From: a virus
Reading direction: 5' to 3' (one strand)
DNA length: 30,090 nt
IMG/VR virus record: IMGVR_UViG_3300037808_000267
Location: 1-30,090 of that record
Positions 16,973-26,341 of this stretch are shown here, piece after piece. The notes beneath the pieces are model-generated. The model was not told the DNA's origin. It was given only the letters and a program-made list of their open reading frames with translations, and ran no database searches. Every line of letters starts with the position of its first letter. Within the stretch, counting starts at the first letter, position 1. Position numbers and translations under genes: made by a program.

Positions 16973-19900
16973 ATGGCATTTCAACCAACAGACTTATATC
17001 TACCTTCGGGCACAGGCACTCTGATTAATAATTGGGTTGATCCTGTTTATAAATTCGATTCAAGCTCTTTCTATAACTGGGAGCAGGATAACCTACCAAT
17101 CTATGATCTAGAGGATCGTGATGATTACTTGTATGAGATGGCTGGCTACCCAACTTCTGCTGTTGATGGGATCATGCTAACTGTATCAGCTTGTGGAATT
17201 GATAACAAGAAGGTCTTCGGTACAGTATCTGATGCTTTAGAAGCACTTCCTAATACCATCAGGTTCCCTATTATTATTGAGGTGTGTACTAGCGGTCAGC
17301 TAGGAGGAATCCATGTAGAGAATAAGGAGTTTGAAGGCTCTAGTGCTGGTCTGGAAATTATCAACAGAGGGTTTGCTAAATCTTTATGTGGATCAAGCCT
17401 TACCCCTTCGTCATTTATTACTACTGTAGATGCTAATTCAAGTGCTATTACTCAATTTGAGTCTGAGGATCTGAGTAATACTATGCTAGAGTCCTCTTCC
17501 TTAGGAGTGAGGGATACAGTATGGCAAAAGAATGCTCTGGGAGCTTACTCTTGGTGGGGAAACTTTACTAGAACTTTTGTTCTAGCTCCCGAATGGGCTA
17601 AGGCGGCTGCTACTAGTAATAAGACCATCACTATTTCTACTAAGTTTACCGATACAACAGGGGACCTCTTTGACGCAGTTGCCAACAAGTTTAATGTAGG
17701 AAACTATAGGGATAACTCTACTGCCACAGAAACACTGATTCTTAACCCTAGAACTTCAGTCCTTGTACAAAGAAGTGCCTATGCTACCCCAACCAATACC
17801 TCACGGGCTGTGGGGCTGGTATACGCAAACTCCGCTAGTGGAGTGACAGTTAAGGATTGCGCTGGTAAGGTGTATATTAGAGGCTTCTGCGTAGATGGAG
17901 GCTCTCAAGCTTCTCTGAATAGTGGAGGTGAACAGAGGACTAATATTGGTTTTGATATTGAAAATTCAGAGGTGTTAATAGAAAACTGTACTGCCACTAG
18001 ATGTAAGGATGCTGGGTTACAAGCGGTTAACTCTCATGTAACTTTAAATAGAGGCTTTATAGCTTTTAGAAATTACGAGCTTGAGACTGTGGGGCCGCAC
18101 TTAGATACTAAGGTTACAACAAATCCGACTCCTGGACTAAGAGCAATAACCTCTACTATTACTCTAAATGCGGCGACAGAAGATGCATTAGGTCTTCCCC
18201 TAGACTCTCCTTTCTGTTTCTATAAGAATATGGTTGGAATGGATCTACAAAACTCTGTTGTACAGACTCCTGCTGATTTTAGATATGGAAAAGATGCAAA
18301 TGGAGAAAGTAATAATAATATCGAGGGAAGCCAAAGTTTAGTTCTTCAAACTTTCTTTAATATTAATGAAGGTATTAAAGCTGTAAACTCAACAATTAAT
18401 ACAGGTCAGGTTATCGCCTCCTTCCAAAATGATAAGGGGATTGTATTAGAAAATTCGGTTGTGAAAGCAGCTATCATTACGGCTGATCATAATAGGTATG
18501 AGGGGTTAAAGGCTGTTAATTCTGTTTTGAATTATAACCAATACGCTGAACTCATGTGGCCAACTGGACCGTTCTACCCTAATACTAATTTTGATAACAA
18601 CGGACAGCATATTGTTTTATCTAACTCTGAGGTTATCCCTACTATGGATAGTGAAATAGATGCAAAGTGTACAAGATTTGGATTAAGCGGTACACACGGT
18701 ATGGAGGAGTTTGGGGGAGGTGAGTATACCTCTCTTCCTGCCGTAGTAATTACTGATGGTTCTCATATGAAAGCCTTATTTACACGGGCCGAAGTACACC
18801 AGTCTACCGAAGATGGACCTGCATATTCGATTGTTAACGCAGTAAAGGGTAGTATATTCCAAGTTACTAAGGGAAGTAATTTGGAATTAAACGGTACTTC
18901 TAACAACTCTACTATGATCTTAGGACCTTACTCATCCGATAAACAGCAAAAAACTGCGGCTCTTTATGCAGGAGATAATTCTCATATTAGCATAACAGGC
19001 CCCACTAGCATTGTTCAATTCGGAATTGATGCCTTAGCAGAAAATCACTCTACTATTGAGATCGGTCCTCCTATGAAAGACGGAGTACTAGATATTCGTA
19101 ATTTTAGTTTGGGCACCACGAACAACCACACCAAAGTTCAATTACATGCTACTAGAGCTTGTTTAGTAGCTAATAAAAATTCTCATATTTATATGCACGA
19201 TGCTGGGGATTACCACAGGTTTTGGGCTTCTAAACATCTTGCAGATACTGAAGACTATGATACCGATGTTTTAAATACTTCAAGCTATACTTCTCATGGA
19301 TACATTCAATTTTATCCAAACCCCTTTGCTCCTTATGGAACAGAAGTAACTCAGTTAGACTTACAAGGACAAGCGAGATGGTGCGCTGATAATAATAAAG
19401 TTGGTCTGAATAATACTACCCAGAAAGCTTACGAAGAGCTTCCTCAACAAGATGTAGCAGTAGGTGATGCTGTGTCAAGTCTTTCCTATGGTGGAATGTG
19501 TGTAAGAGCAGTTGGAGGAAGTGAAGTTACCGCAAGGAATGTAACCTTCCCTACAGGCTGGGCAAACCCTTCTGGTCCTTATTATGATGCTTCTACTATT
19601 GGAAACTGTGACCTGTTAAGGATTTGGAATATTGCAGATAACTCAGAGCTACATGCTTCCTACTTAACAGTTTCCTCTTATTTCCCAGAAGACGCTAGTG
19701 GAATCTATTATGGTCCTAGTGCTGTGTGGACATCTTCATTAAATACTGGTTTGTCTGGCGCACCTTCTTCTACAGCGGATACAAGTGGCTTAAGTGTTCT
19801 AGATTCCTTTGGGTTGGGAGTTAACACGGGTGGGGACCTTGGCTACTATGGAAAACCTCTACAGCAAAACATCGGACCCTTTAGAATTTATGTTTCTCCC

Positions 19901-20428
19901 CATCCTAAAGCGAAGTGGTTAGGATATCCTCATACGATTGCAGGGGAGGGTTATATGCCTCCACAACCCCCTGTTGCATTTGTAAGTATGGGCTTTAACT
20001 TCCCAAACACGGCAACACTAAAAACAGGGGCACCTTATCAGCTTTACGCACAAGGTTATTCAACTTCCTCTGATTGTAGTTCTTTAGATCCTACTACTGC
20101 TAGTGACATTTACCAAGACTTAGGTATGAGTGGTCATATTATTACTCTTCCCTCCTCGATGCAGGTTGAAAATGTAGCATCTTCCTTCTTTTACACTTCA
20201 GCTATGCTGTCTTGTGATAATGAGACTAGGATTTGGTTAGATAAGTCTGCTATGAACACTTTTGCAAACGCTAAGAATGGCACTTTAGGAACCTCAGGAA
20301 GAAAGAAAATCTTTAGTTATTATAAAGCCATAATGGAATATCCAGGAGAGGGTTGGTGGCAAGCTACCGCAGGATTTGGTGTAGGGTTAGGATCCGCAAA
20401 CCTCTTTGATTTAGATAGAGACTTATAA
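16973..20428 (+). CDS. Tail fibre/spike-like protein with right-handed beta-helix
   Basis: An 1151-aa adhesin-type virion protein. Residues 31-53 hold a motif shared with the next gene (F-Y-N-W-E-Q-D-N-L-P-I-Y-D-L-E), probably the part that attaches to the virion. From about residue 300 onward it shows beta-helix rungs: G-F-D-I-E-N-S, G-L-Q-A-V-N-S, G-M-D-L-Q-N-S, G-I-K-A-V-N-S, G-I-V-L-E-N-S and G-L-K-A-V-N-S, at glycine positions 326, 348, 422, 467, 489 and 511, i.e. steps of 22. Further S-H-[IM] turns continue to about residue 750. Phage beta-helix proteins of this type commonly bind or cut host polysaccharide; no catalytic site could be assigned. The C-terminal 350 residues are not recognised. 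Confidence 0.62.
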   Translation: MAFQPTDLYLPSGTGTLINNWVDPVYKFDSSSFYNWEQDNLPIYDLEDRDDYLYEMAGYPTSAVDGIMLTVSACGIDNKKVFGTVSDALEALPNTIRFPIIIEVCTSGQLGGIHVENKEFEGSSAGLEIINRGFAKSLCGSSLTPSSFITTVDANSSAITQFESEDLSNTMLESSSLGVRDTVWQKNALGAYSWWGNFTRTFVLAPEWAKAAATSNKTITISTKFTDTTGDLFDAVANKFNVGNYRDNSTATETLILNPRTSVLVQRSAYATPTNTSRAVGLVYANSASGVTVKDCAGKVYIRGFCVDGGSQASLNSGGEQRTNIGFDIENSEVLIENCTATRCKDAGLQAVNSHVTLNRGFIAFRNYELETVGPHLDTKVTTNPTPGLRAITSTITLNAATEDALGLPLDSPFCFYKNMVGMDLQNSVVQTPADFRYGKDANGESNNNIEGSQSLVLQTFFNINEGIKAVNSTINTGQVIASFQNDKGIVLENSVVKAAIITADHNRYEGLKAVNSVLNYNQYAELMWPTGPFYPNTNFDNNGQHIVLSNSEVIPTMDSEIDAKCTRFGLSGTHGMEEFGGGEYTSLPAVVITDGSHMKALFTRAEVHQSTEDGPAYSIVNAVKGSIFQVTKGSNLELNGTSNNSTMILGPYSSDKQQKTAALYAGDNSHISITGPTSIVQFGIDALAENHSTIEIGPPMKDGVLDIRNFSLGTTNNHTKVQLHATRACLVANKNSHIYMHDAGDYHRFWASKHLADTEDYDTDVLNTSSYTSHGYIQFYPNPFAPYGTEVTQLDLQGQARWCADNNKVGLNNTTQKAYEELPQQDVAVGDAVSSLSYGGMCVRAVGGSEVTARNVTFPTGWANPSGPYYDASTIGNCDLLRIWNIADNSELHASYLTVSSYFPEDASGIYYGPSAVWTSSLNTGLSGAPSSTADTSGLSVLDSFGLGVNTGGDLGYYGKPLQQNIGPFRIYVSPHPKAKWLGYPHTIAGEGYMPPQPPVAFVSMGFNFPNTATLKTGAPYQLYAQGYSTSSDCSSLDPTTASDIYQDLGMSGHIITLPSSMQVENVASSFFYTSAMLSCDNETRIWLDKSAMNTFANAKNGTLGTSGRKKIFSYYKAIMEYPGEGWWQATAGFGVGLGSANLFDLDRDL
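17948..18568 (+). repeat. 22-residue beta-helix rung repeats inside the fibre protein
   Basis: In-frame protein-level repeats with consensus G-[hydrophobic]-x-[hydrophobic]-x-N-S-x-[V/I/L]. Glycines begin at nucleotides 17948, 18014, 18236, 18371, 18437 and 18503. Spacings of exactly 66 bases occur between 17948 and 18014, 18371 and 18437, and 18437 and 18503. The DNA itself is only partly conserved, so the repeats are old and selected at protein level, as expected for stacked beta-helix rungs with an asparagine ladder. Confidence 0.65.
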
Positions 20429-20429
20429 T

Positions 20430-23135
20430 ATGGCATACAAATTTCATCAACCTATTAGATACTATAAGGCAAACGATCCTTATTATTATGAAGTAGACAA
20501 CCTTCCAGTTCGTCAGCTTGAAGAGAATATTCTCTTTATTAAAAATAAATTAGAAGGACCAAAAGGCGGTAGTGGAGGTGGCTACCTTACTGAGACTAGT
20601 GAGCTTAGTATTTATAATATTAAGGAGTTACGCCCAAAATCGTCTGGAGGGCGTACTATTAATGTAAATGCAGGTAGGTTTAATTCTAGAATTAATGATG
20701 CTTATAATATAGGCGATACTTTAGCTTCTCTAGTATATGATTCCGTTGGTCCCGGAGGAAGCGAACCTGTTTTAATTCCTGCTTTACGAAATATGTGGAC
20801 GGAGGTACAACGAGATGCCGTATGGAACTCTTTTATTATTAGTGGAGAAAAGCCTTATAATGTTAATGGATTAGAAATTGCTTTTACTTTTTATTCTAGC
20901 CCTGGAGGTGAAGGGGGTAATTGGGGATGGAATACAACTAGTGAGAGAGGTGCTAATTATCCTAAGTATAACATGTCAAGCCAGAGTCATCGCTGGCCTG
21001 GAATGAGTAACTTTGGTCCCCTTGTTGCATCACAACTAGGACCAGTAATTGAATATAATAACCAATACACTTATGAGAACTTACCTTCTATTCATCTAGC
21101 GTTTGTTAAGAAGTGGAGAGGTGTCTTTAGAACTTCTGTTGTAGATTTTCCTGAACAGACTATAGAGATCCCAGCTTTTGATGAGTGGGACTACTACTAT
21201 AGAAGTACGGGAGAAGTAGATGTTGTTATTCCTAATGCAACTCAACGCATTGATTTATTGGTAGCTTATAGTGTTCCCATTGACGCTAGTTCAACTACTA
21301 GACCCAGTTACGAGGAAACATTCTGTCAAATAGGCGGCACCCCAAAACCTAAGCTTGAAACTAAGCCTATGCTTGGTCTTGTAAGAGGTGCAGGAGTGGG
21401 TATTCAAAAAAATAATACTAATGTAGTCCCAAGTATCTCTACAAAAGAGGGGTGTCCTCCAGATAAAGGTACACCAGGATCAGCTAGAATTGCTGGTAAT
21501 ATAAATGATACACAAGCTACGGCAAACCTGGGGATTACAGACTCTGCTGGAAATGTTATTCACGGTAGTTTCCCCTCTCCTGACGATCTTCTAAATATAG
21601 CACCCCTATTAGCTATAGATGTTGATGATGATGATTTACAACTAGTGGGACAAGCTGCTCTTCCTATTGCTTATATTGTAGTTAAACAAGGTCAAGCTAA
21701 TATTACACAAGCTGATATTATTGATATCAGACCCTTCCTTCGTACTACGGAATTTACCTATAATGAACGGGCTGGCGTAGCAGGAGCTAATCCCCCTCTA
21801 TCCCTTGCTAATCCTGCGGTGGGATTATTCCAATTACAAGATGTAACTAAGAAAATTTATACTAGTTTGTATGGATCTATAATCCCCACTTCTGAAATAA
21901 AAGATGGTAAGATTCTTTATACTGATTATGTGATGGGGGGTTTGGCTTATGGTCCTGAAGGAACTCTTTTGAGTATGAACGCTAACTCGTCTCACACTCA
22001 AGATCCTTGGGGAACAACTACACAAAATGCAGGTTTAACTTATGGAGATACTACTTATACCTTCTCTCAGTATACTTCTAATAAAGCCTTTCTAGAAGAA
22101 GCTACTATTACAAATAAAGAAGCTCTACTCCAGTACTTCTATAATAATCGTCAAGCTGATCTAAAAGTATGGCTATCTGATCCTAATTCTTCCTTTAATG
22201 TGGCTAATGGAACCTACTTAGGTCTCCCAGGAGGTACGGAGGGAAGAAATATTCCTCTTTACCCAGAGTGGGATCAACCTTATAACTCTTTAAACCAAGC
22301 CTCAGTTATGACTGGCGCACAGAAATCTGCTAAGGCTACTTGGTGGATGTTTATTGAAGGTTGGAGCGCAGCACGGCAGATTTCCTATCTTCCTGGGGGA
22401 GTGGCCTCTATCAGAGGAACGAAGGACCAATCCGCTAACTGGTTAGATGTAGATTTTAATCCAAGTTGGGGAAGCACAAAATTCCAAGCAATGATTGTTA
22501 CCAATACTAAGCGTATTGAAATTATACTCCCAGACTGGGCGCAAGATTATGATGTTCTAGTAGAATATGTGAATTGTGGACCTCTCACTTCTACCTCTGA
22601 TCCCACAGCGGGTGGCTCGTCAGCAGGTACTAATAAAGGCTTAGGTTCTGGATTATATGTAAACAAAGGTCCTGTTGTTAGTACCCCACAGAAATCCGCA
22701 GTATTTTATATCAACTCTGCTTCTCAGCCCATTCCAGAGAGTAATGGAGGCATATGTGATGGTCGAGTAACAGATGAAGAAGCCAGTAACGGAAATAACT
22801 GTGATGGAACTAGAAAATCTCCTCCTGGTCCTAACGCTGCTTATGATTGGTTGAGCTATCAAGTTTGCTTACCACAGTTTACATCTACAGCATGGGGAAT
22901 GAATCAACAAGGGGATACTTTTAATAACACCACAAGATTTGCCCCTAAGTTTGGGATGTGTTTTTATCCTACTGTTAAGTTTTCAGTAGTTGCTTATAAG
23001 GAGCTTGTTCTTAATAGAAATAGTAATTTGGGAGCCGCAAACAATTATACTTTGATTGAGACAGCAGGTAACTCTGGAGATATCTTATCACCAACTGCTC
23101 CTCTTTATACAGGGACAGTTGTTGATCTATCGTAA
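20430..23135 (+). CDS. Second tail fibre-like virion protein
   Basis: A 901-aa protein one base after the beta-helix gene. Residues 17-35 (P-Y-Y-Y-E-V-D-N-L-P-V-R-Q-L-E-E-N) match the N-terminal motif of the upstream fibre, pointing to the same docking site on the virion. A short Gly-rich linker follows (G-P-K-G-G-S-G-G-G). Residues about 410-445 (L-P-I-A-Y-I-V-V-K-Q-G, I-T-Q-A-D-I-I-D-I-R-P-F) resemble a segment seen in fibre proteins of T4-like phages. The rest is Gly-, Asn- and Tyr-rich with aromatic patches, suggesting an extended beta structure. No enzyme motif is seen. It may be a longer fibre partner or an alternative receptor binder to the upstream gene. Confidence 0.55.
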   Translation: MAYKFHQPIRYYKANDPYYYEVDNLPVRQLEENILFIKNKLEGPKGGSGGGYLTETSELSIYNIKELRPKSSGGRTINVNAGRFNSRINDAYNIGDTLASLVYDSVGPGGSEPVLIPALRNMWTEVQRDAVWNSFIISGEKPYNVNGLEIAFTFYSSPGGEGGNWGWNTTSERGANYPKYNMSSQSHRWPGMSNFGPLVASQLGPVIEYNNQYTYENLPSIHLAFVKKWRGVFRTSVVDFPEQTIEIPAFDEWDYYYRSTGEVDVVIPNATQRIDLLVAYSVPIDASSTTRPSYEETFCQIGGTPKPKLETKPMLGLVRGAGVGIQKNNTNVVPSISTKEGCPPDKGTPGSARIAGNINDTQATANLGITDSAGNVIHGSFPSPDDLLNIAPLLAIDVDDDDLQLVGQAALPIAYIVVKQGQANITQADIIDIRPFLRTTEFTYNERAGVAGANPPLSLANPAVGLFQLQDVTKKIYTSLYGSIIPTSEIKDGKILYTDYVMGGLAYGPEGTLLSMNANSSHTQDPWGTTTQNAGLTYGDTTYTFSQYTSNKAFLEEATITNKEALLQYFYNNRQADLKVWLSDPNSSFNVANGTYLGLPGGTEGRNIPLYPEWDQPYNSLNQASVMTGAQKSAKATWWMFIEGWSAARQISYLPGGVASIRGTKDQSANWLDVDFNPSWGSTKFQAMIVTNTKRIEIILPDWAQDYDVLVEYVNCGPLTSTSDPTAGGSSAGTNKGLGSGLYVNKGPVVSTPQKSAVFYINSASQPIPESNGGICDGRVTDEEASNGNNCDGTRKSPPGPNAAYDWLSYQVCLPQFTSTAWGMNQQGDTFNNTTRFAPKFGMCFYPTVKFSVVAYKELVLNRNSNLGAANNYTLIETAGNSGDILSPTAPLYTGTVVDLS

Positions 23136-23156
23136 TAATAAATAAGAGGTAATATA

Positions 23157-25991
23157 ATGGTTTTTAAGCATGAATGTTGTTATGAAAACCTTATTTATAA
23201 TCCAGGACCTACTGGAAACCGTGGGGATCCTGAAGTTGCTTCGGATTGCGCTGTAGTACCCCAGCAACCCGGCCCTACTGGGCCTACTGGGCCTGGAGGG
23301 TATCATGGAGGGGGTATTATTGGACCTACTGGTGTAGATGATCCCGAAGGACCAAGACCTGGACCTTTTGGAGTCCCCCCAGGACCAAGGGGGCCAACGC
23401 CAAATCCAACAGGGCCTACTGGGCCTACTGGGCCTACTGGGCCAACAACCCCACCCCCAGGAGGTCCAGGTGCGCCTACTGGAGTAGGTCCAACTTCTCC
23501 TGCGGGAAGTACTTGTCGCTGTGTAAGTACTGGAGGCCCCTTTTCTAATCCTAGTCAACCCCCTATTATTAGGGATGACGGGTGTACAGTTTCTACTTAC
23601 TTTTTTACTTACGAGTGTAGATCTTCAATGGGACCAACGCCTACTGATCCTTTAGATACTTTTGTTAATGGGGAGAAGGCTAAGGGGAATGATGTTCAGG
23701 TTAGACCAGGATCAACGACCAGTCCTTGTAAAGGTAGTGTTGGTTGTAGTGGGGAATGTCCTGATACATATGTAATTGTTACCGTTTGTCCTGCGGGACC
23801 TGTTACTAGCGTTGAGAGAACTAATATAGATGTTGCTCTGGCTCTTGAGGTCAAAGATGGTCCTACCACTACTGGAGGATCTGACTCGATTTATGAACTT
23901 CCGGGAAATACTCCTGTTGGTTGGTCAACTATATCCTCAAATTCAGGGGACACAGATACAAAGGGTCCTTCTAATATTCCTTCTTATCCTGTTAGCAAAA
24001 AGACTGGATCCGTTATTTTAAATAAATCTTTAAATGTTCCTATTGGTCCTACTATAGCAGATGCTTTTGATACAGCCGAAAACGAATCAAGAAATACTGC
24101 TCCTCTTAATGACCTCCTTCCTTTTGATCCTTCGATGGAAATTTTTGATAGAGATTATAATTATTTAATCCCTGATGACCCTGATACTCTTAGTCGTGCT
24201 ACCAATATAATTAATAGAAATAATACTGATAATAATATTATGGGTACTTTTGTTCCTAACTTTGTTAATGATGTATTACTTGCGGGATTAGGGGCAGAGG
24301 TTCCTTTTGATGGAACAACTATAGGAGCTTATTTATTTTCTAATCTCACTGCAAAAATGCTTAGTGAAGCTACCAAAGAAAGCTTAGCAAAATTAGAGAC
24401 TGCTAATATATCCTCTCTAGCCCTTAGTACTTATTTAAAAACTGCAATTACTCTAGCTGTTTCTCAAGGAAATGTGAATGATTACTCTCAAAGCTTATTT
24501 ACAGAAATGTTCCAAGGGGCTAAGAATTCTTTCCCACAGGGGTTTCCAAAGATAGAACTTTCGGGAAGTAGGCGCAACGCTTTTGGATTAGTGAGAGACA
24601 AGAAGCAAAGTTTAGACAATAAAGCTTATAAAGCAAAAGGAACCCAGCAACGCATGGTTCAGATGTACAGGATCGTAGCTCCTGATATTGATCTAAGTCT
24701 TCCCGTAAGAACCTTTTTTGGTAAGGTTACTAGTGCAGCAATTGGGTCGAATAATAAACTTAAGGTTACAAGGGCAAACGGAAAAGTTGAACATGTATCT
24801 GAGACAAATGATTTCATTAAAGTAAGAACTGTAAAGGGAAAGCAGGAAACCATTGAATTAAAATCTAATAGAAATATTGCATATAATTTTGATACTCCAG
24901 ACCTGTCTGTAATTTATGCACACTTCGCTAAACAAAACAGCACTCAATATGGGTTTAATCTATCTGTAAGCTCTAAGTATGAGGATGAGGTAGAGCAGGG
25001 AAATATAGATAGGGAGGGGTCCCTTATTAATAAAGGGTATCTGTTTACCATAAATGCAGATAGCCTTGAAGATGTGCCTAATACTGACCCTTATACCAAA
25101 CAAACTAAAGTTGAGTATACAAGGGCATGGAAGGATGGGGATTCTGCTTTAAATTTCAACAATATAGTTGGGGCACACTCTGGGCCTAGAAATACAGTAT
25201 ACATTCCCGTGGATGATCCTTGGTGGGGGCATTTCCTTAACCAAGATGAGTTGGGAAGATATGTAGTAAATGCTACCTTTACGGACTTAGATCTAGATGG
25301 TTTTGATGGAAAGGTTTACCCCCGTAGGATACCTAATGATTTATTAATTGTTCCAAGCAATGTAACTGCCTATAATGTATTACAGGGGGGTTCAGTGTTG
25401 GAACAGTATGAGGTTGATAAACCAGTTATACGATCTGCCTCTATTATAATGAATCCTTTACCTTCTATTTTTAATAAAGACTATGTACAAACTACGAAAG
25501 CCGCTAATGGACTTAACCAGGACGGAAGACCTGATATTTTTGCCTTTACCTTCCAGCAGCATAAGAATAATAAGGATGATTTCACCCCAGCACTAGACGC
25601 TTTAGTAGGTCCAACAACTATTTATAAATCAAAGCCCTCTCCTTTAGGTGAAGTATTAAATAAGATTGAAGATATTAAAACTTCCTATGATCTTACTAGG
25701 GGAAGGTTAGGAAAGGGGCTCCCTCAAGGGGACTTACTGACTAGATTTACTATGCCACAGCTTATTAACTACATAGCGAGAACTCCTGCTAATGTTAGAG
25801 CAAGGGTGTTAGATGGAAAGTATAATAATATTAAGATTTTCTCTGTTAAGAAGACAGATAGGGAAAAAACTTTTTTTACTGCTGCTAGACTGAAGCAAGG
25901 AGGAACTCCACAAATACCTAAAAAGATTCCACAGGTAACAGGAAATTACTATCCCCCCTCTGACAAAGGTAAAATTGGAGGGTTTTTGTAA
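23157..25991 (+). CDS. Cysteine-rich virion protein with collagen-like Gly-Pro-Thr stalk
   Basis: A 944-aa protein. Between residues 17 and 117 are collagen-type triplets, including GPTGPTGPTGPT near 86-97 and further G-P-R, G-P-T and G-A-P units, interrupted by short insertions. Cysteines are concentrated in the first 211 residues (7, 8, 31, 120, 122, 143, 154, 191, 197, 201, 211) and could form disulfides or bind metal. The remaining 700 residues, with a beta-rich region around 520-780, are not recognised. Collagen-like stretches in phages usually form trimeric stalks of fibres. Start choice: AAGAGG lies 7 bases before the ATG. It ends with a TAATG overlap into the PAAR-like gene, so the two products may belong together. 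Function unknown beyond a probable fibre or spike-associated role. Confidence 0.6.
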   Translation: MVFKHECCYENLIYNPGPTGNRGDPEVASDCAVVPQQPGPTGPTGPGGYHGGGIIGPTGVDDPEGPRPGPFGVPPGPRGPTPNPTGPTGPTGPTGPTTPPPGGPGAPTGVGPTSPAGSTCRCVSTGGPFSNPSQPPIIRDDGCTVSTYFFTYECRSSMGPTPTDPLDTFVNGEKAKGNDVQVRPGSTTSPCKGSVGCSGECPDTYVIVTVCPAGPVTSVERTNIDVALALEVKDGPTTTGGSDSIYELPGNTPVGWSTISSNSGDTDTKGPSNIPSYPVSKKTGSVILNKSLNVPIGPTIADAFDTAENESRNTAPLNDLLPFDPSMEIFDRDYNYLIPDDPDTLSRATNIINRNNTDNNIMGTFVPNFVNDVLLAGLGAEVPFDGTTIGAYLFSNLTAKMLSEATKESLAKLETANISSLALSTYLKTAITLAVSQGNVNDYSQSLFTEMFQGAKNSFPQGFPKIELSGSRRNAFGLVRDKKQSLDNKAYKAKGTQQRMVQMYRIVAPDIDLSLPVRTFFGKVTSAAIGSNNKLKVTRANGKVEHVSETNDFIKVRTVKGKQETIELKSNRNIAYNFDTPDLSVIYAHFAKQNSTQYGFNLSVSSKYEDEVEQGNIDREGSLINKGYLFTINADSLEDVPNTDPYTKQTKVEYTRAWKDGDSALNFNNIVGAHSGPRNTVYIPVDDPWWGHFLNQDELGRYVVNATFTDLDLDGFDGKVYPRRIPNDLLIVPSNVTAYNVLQGGSVLEQYEVDKPVIRSASIIMNPLPSIFNKDYVQTTKAANGLNQDGRPDIFAFTFQQHKNNKDDFTPALDALVGPTTIYKSKPSPLGEVLNKIEDIKTSYDLTRGRLGKGLPQGDLLTRFTMPQLINYIARTPANVRARVLDGKYNNIKIFSVKKTDREKTFFTAARLKQGGTPQIPKKIPQVTGNYYPPSDKGKIGGFL
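23271..23444 (+). repeat. 9-bp tandem repeat coding for collagen triplets
   Basis: The unit GGGCCTACT, coding G-P-T, occurs in two clusters: once plus a variant copy around 23271-23288, and three perfect copies at 23412-23438 followed by a partial unit. The identical third codon positions indicate recent copy-number change by slippage or recombination rather than old protein repeats. Confidence 0.75.
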
Positions 25992-26341
25992 TGGCAGCAC
26001 TAGCTAGATCGGATGGAATAGATACTGTTGATTCTATTGATGGGATTAGTACAGCCCTCAAGCCCTGTTGCGCGGATAAAAGCCAGCAGTTCACGGATGA
26101 GGGATCTTTAAATGTTTTTGTTAATGGAGCAGGGGTGGTGCGCGAGGGAGATGCGATGATCATACACCCCTTTCCTTTTCCCCCCTGCTGTGGCGAACAT
26201 GCTCCGACATTAAACACTTTTTCCCCAAGTGTGCTTGCTAATGGGCTTTCAATGGGGAGAAAAGGTGATGACTATGGAAACCCTGTTCCAGAACATATCA
26301 TTTCTAGCGGTTCTTCTAATGTTTTTGCTAATGGAGCTTAA
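25991..26341 (+). CDS. PAAR-like spike-tip protein
   Basis: A 116-aa protein with two halves of the PAAR pattern. The first has N-V-F-V-N-G-A-G-V-V-R-E-G-D-A-M, then H59, C66, C67 and H70 (P-P-C-C-G-E-H-A-P). The second has V-L-A-N-G-L-S-M-G-R-K-G-D-D-Y-G, then H102 and S-G-S-S-N-V-F-A-N-G. PAAR proteins form a metal-stabilised cone on the tip of gp5/VgrG spikes; T4 gp5.4 is the phage example. The His and Cys residues are candidates for the metal site. It is tied to the collagen-like gene by a TAATG overlap and lies far from the spike gene at 3549-4802. It is the last gene before the late promoter region. Confidence 0.8.
   Translation: MAALARSDGIDTVDSIDGISTALKPCCADKSQQFTDEGSLNVFVNGAGVVREGDAMIIHPFPFPPCCGEHAPTLNTFSPSVLANGLSMGRKGDDYGNPVPEHIISSGSSNVFANGA

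Noticed and set aside
23137-23144. AATAAATA before the collagen-like gene, similar to relaxed late promoter boxes
   Set aside because: A start 7-9 bases downstream would fall on or after the ribosome site, leaving an unusable leader.
23271-23444. Short repeats as a CRISPR array
   Set aside because: The units are 9 bp, contiguous, without spacers, and in frame with a collagen-like protein.
23127-23558. 143-aa open frame on the minus strand rich in Ser-Arg-Pro repeats
   Set aside because: It is the antisense shadow of the collagen-type Gly-Pro-Thr repeats; it has no ribosome site and the plus-strand gene is clear.
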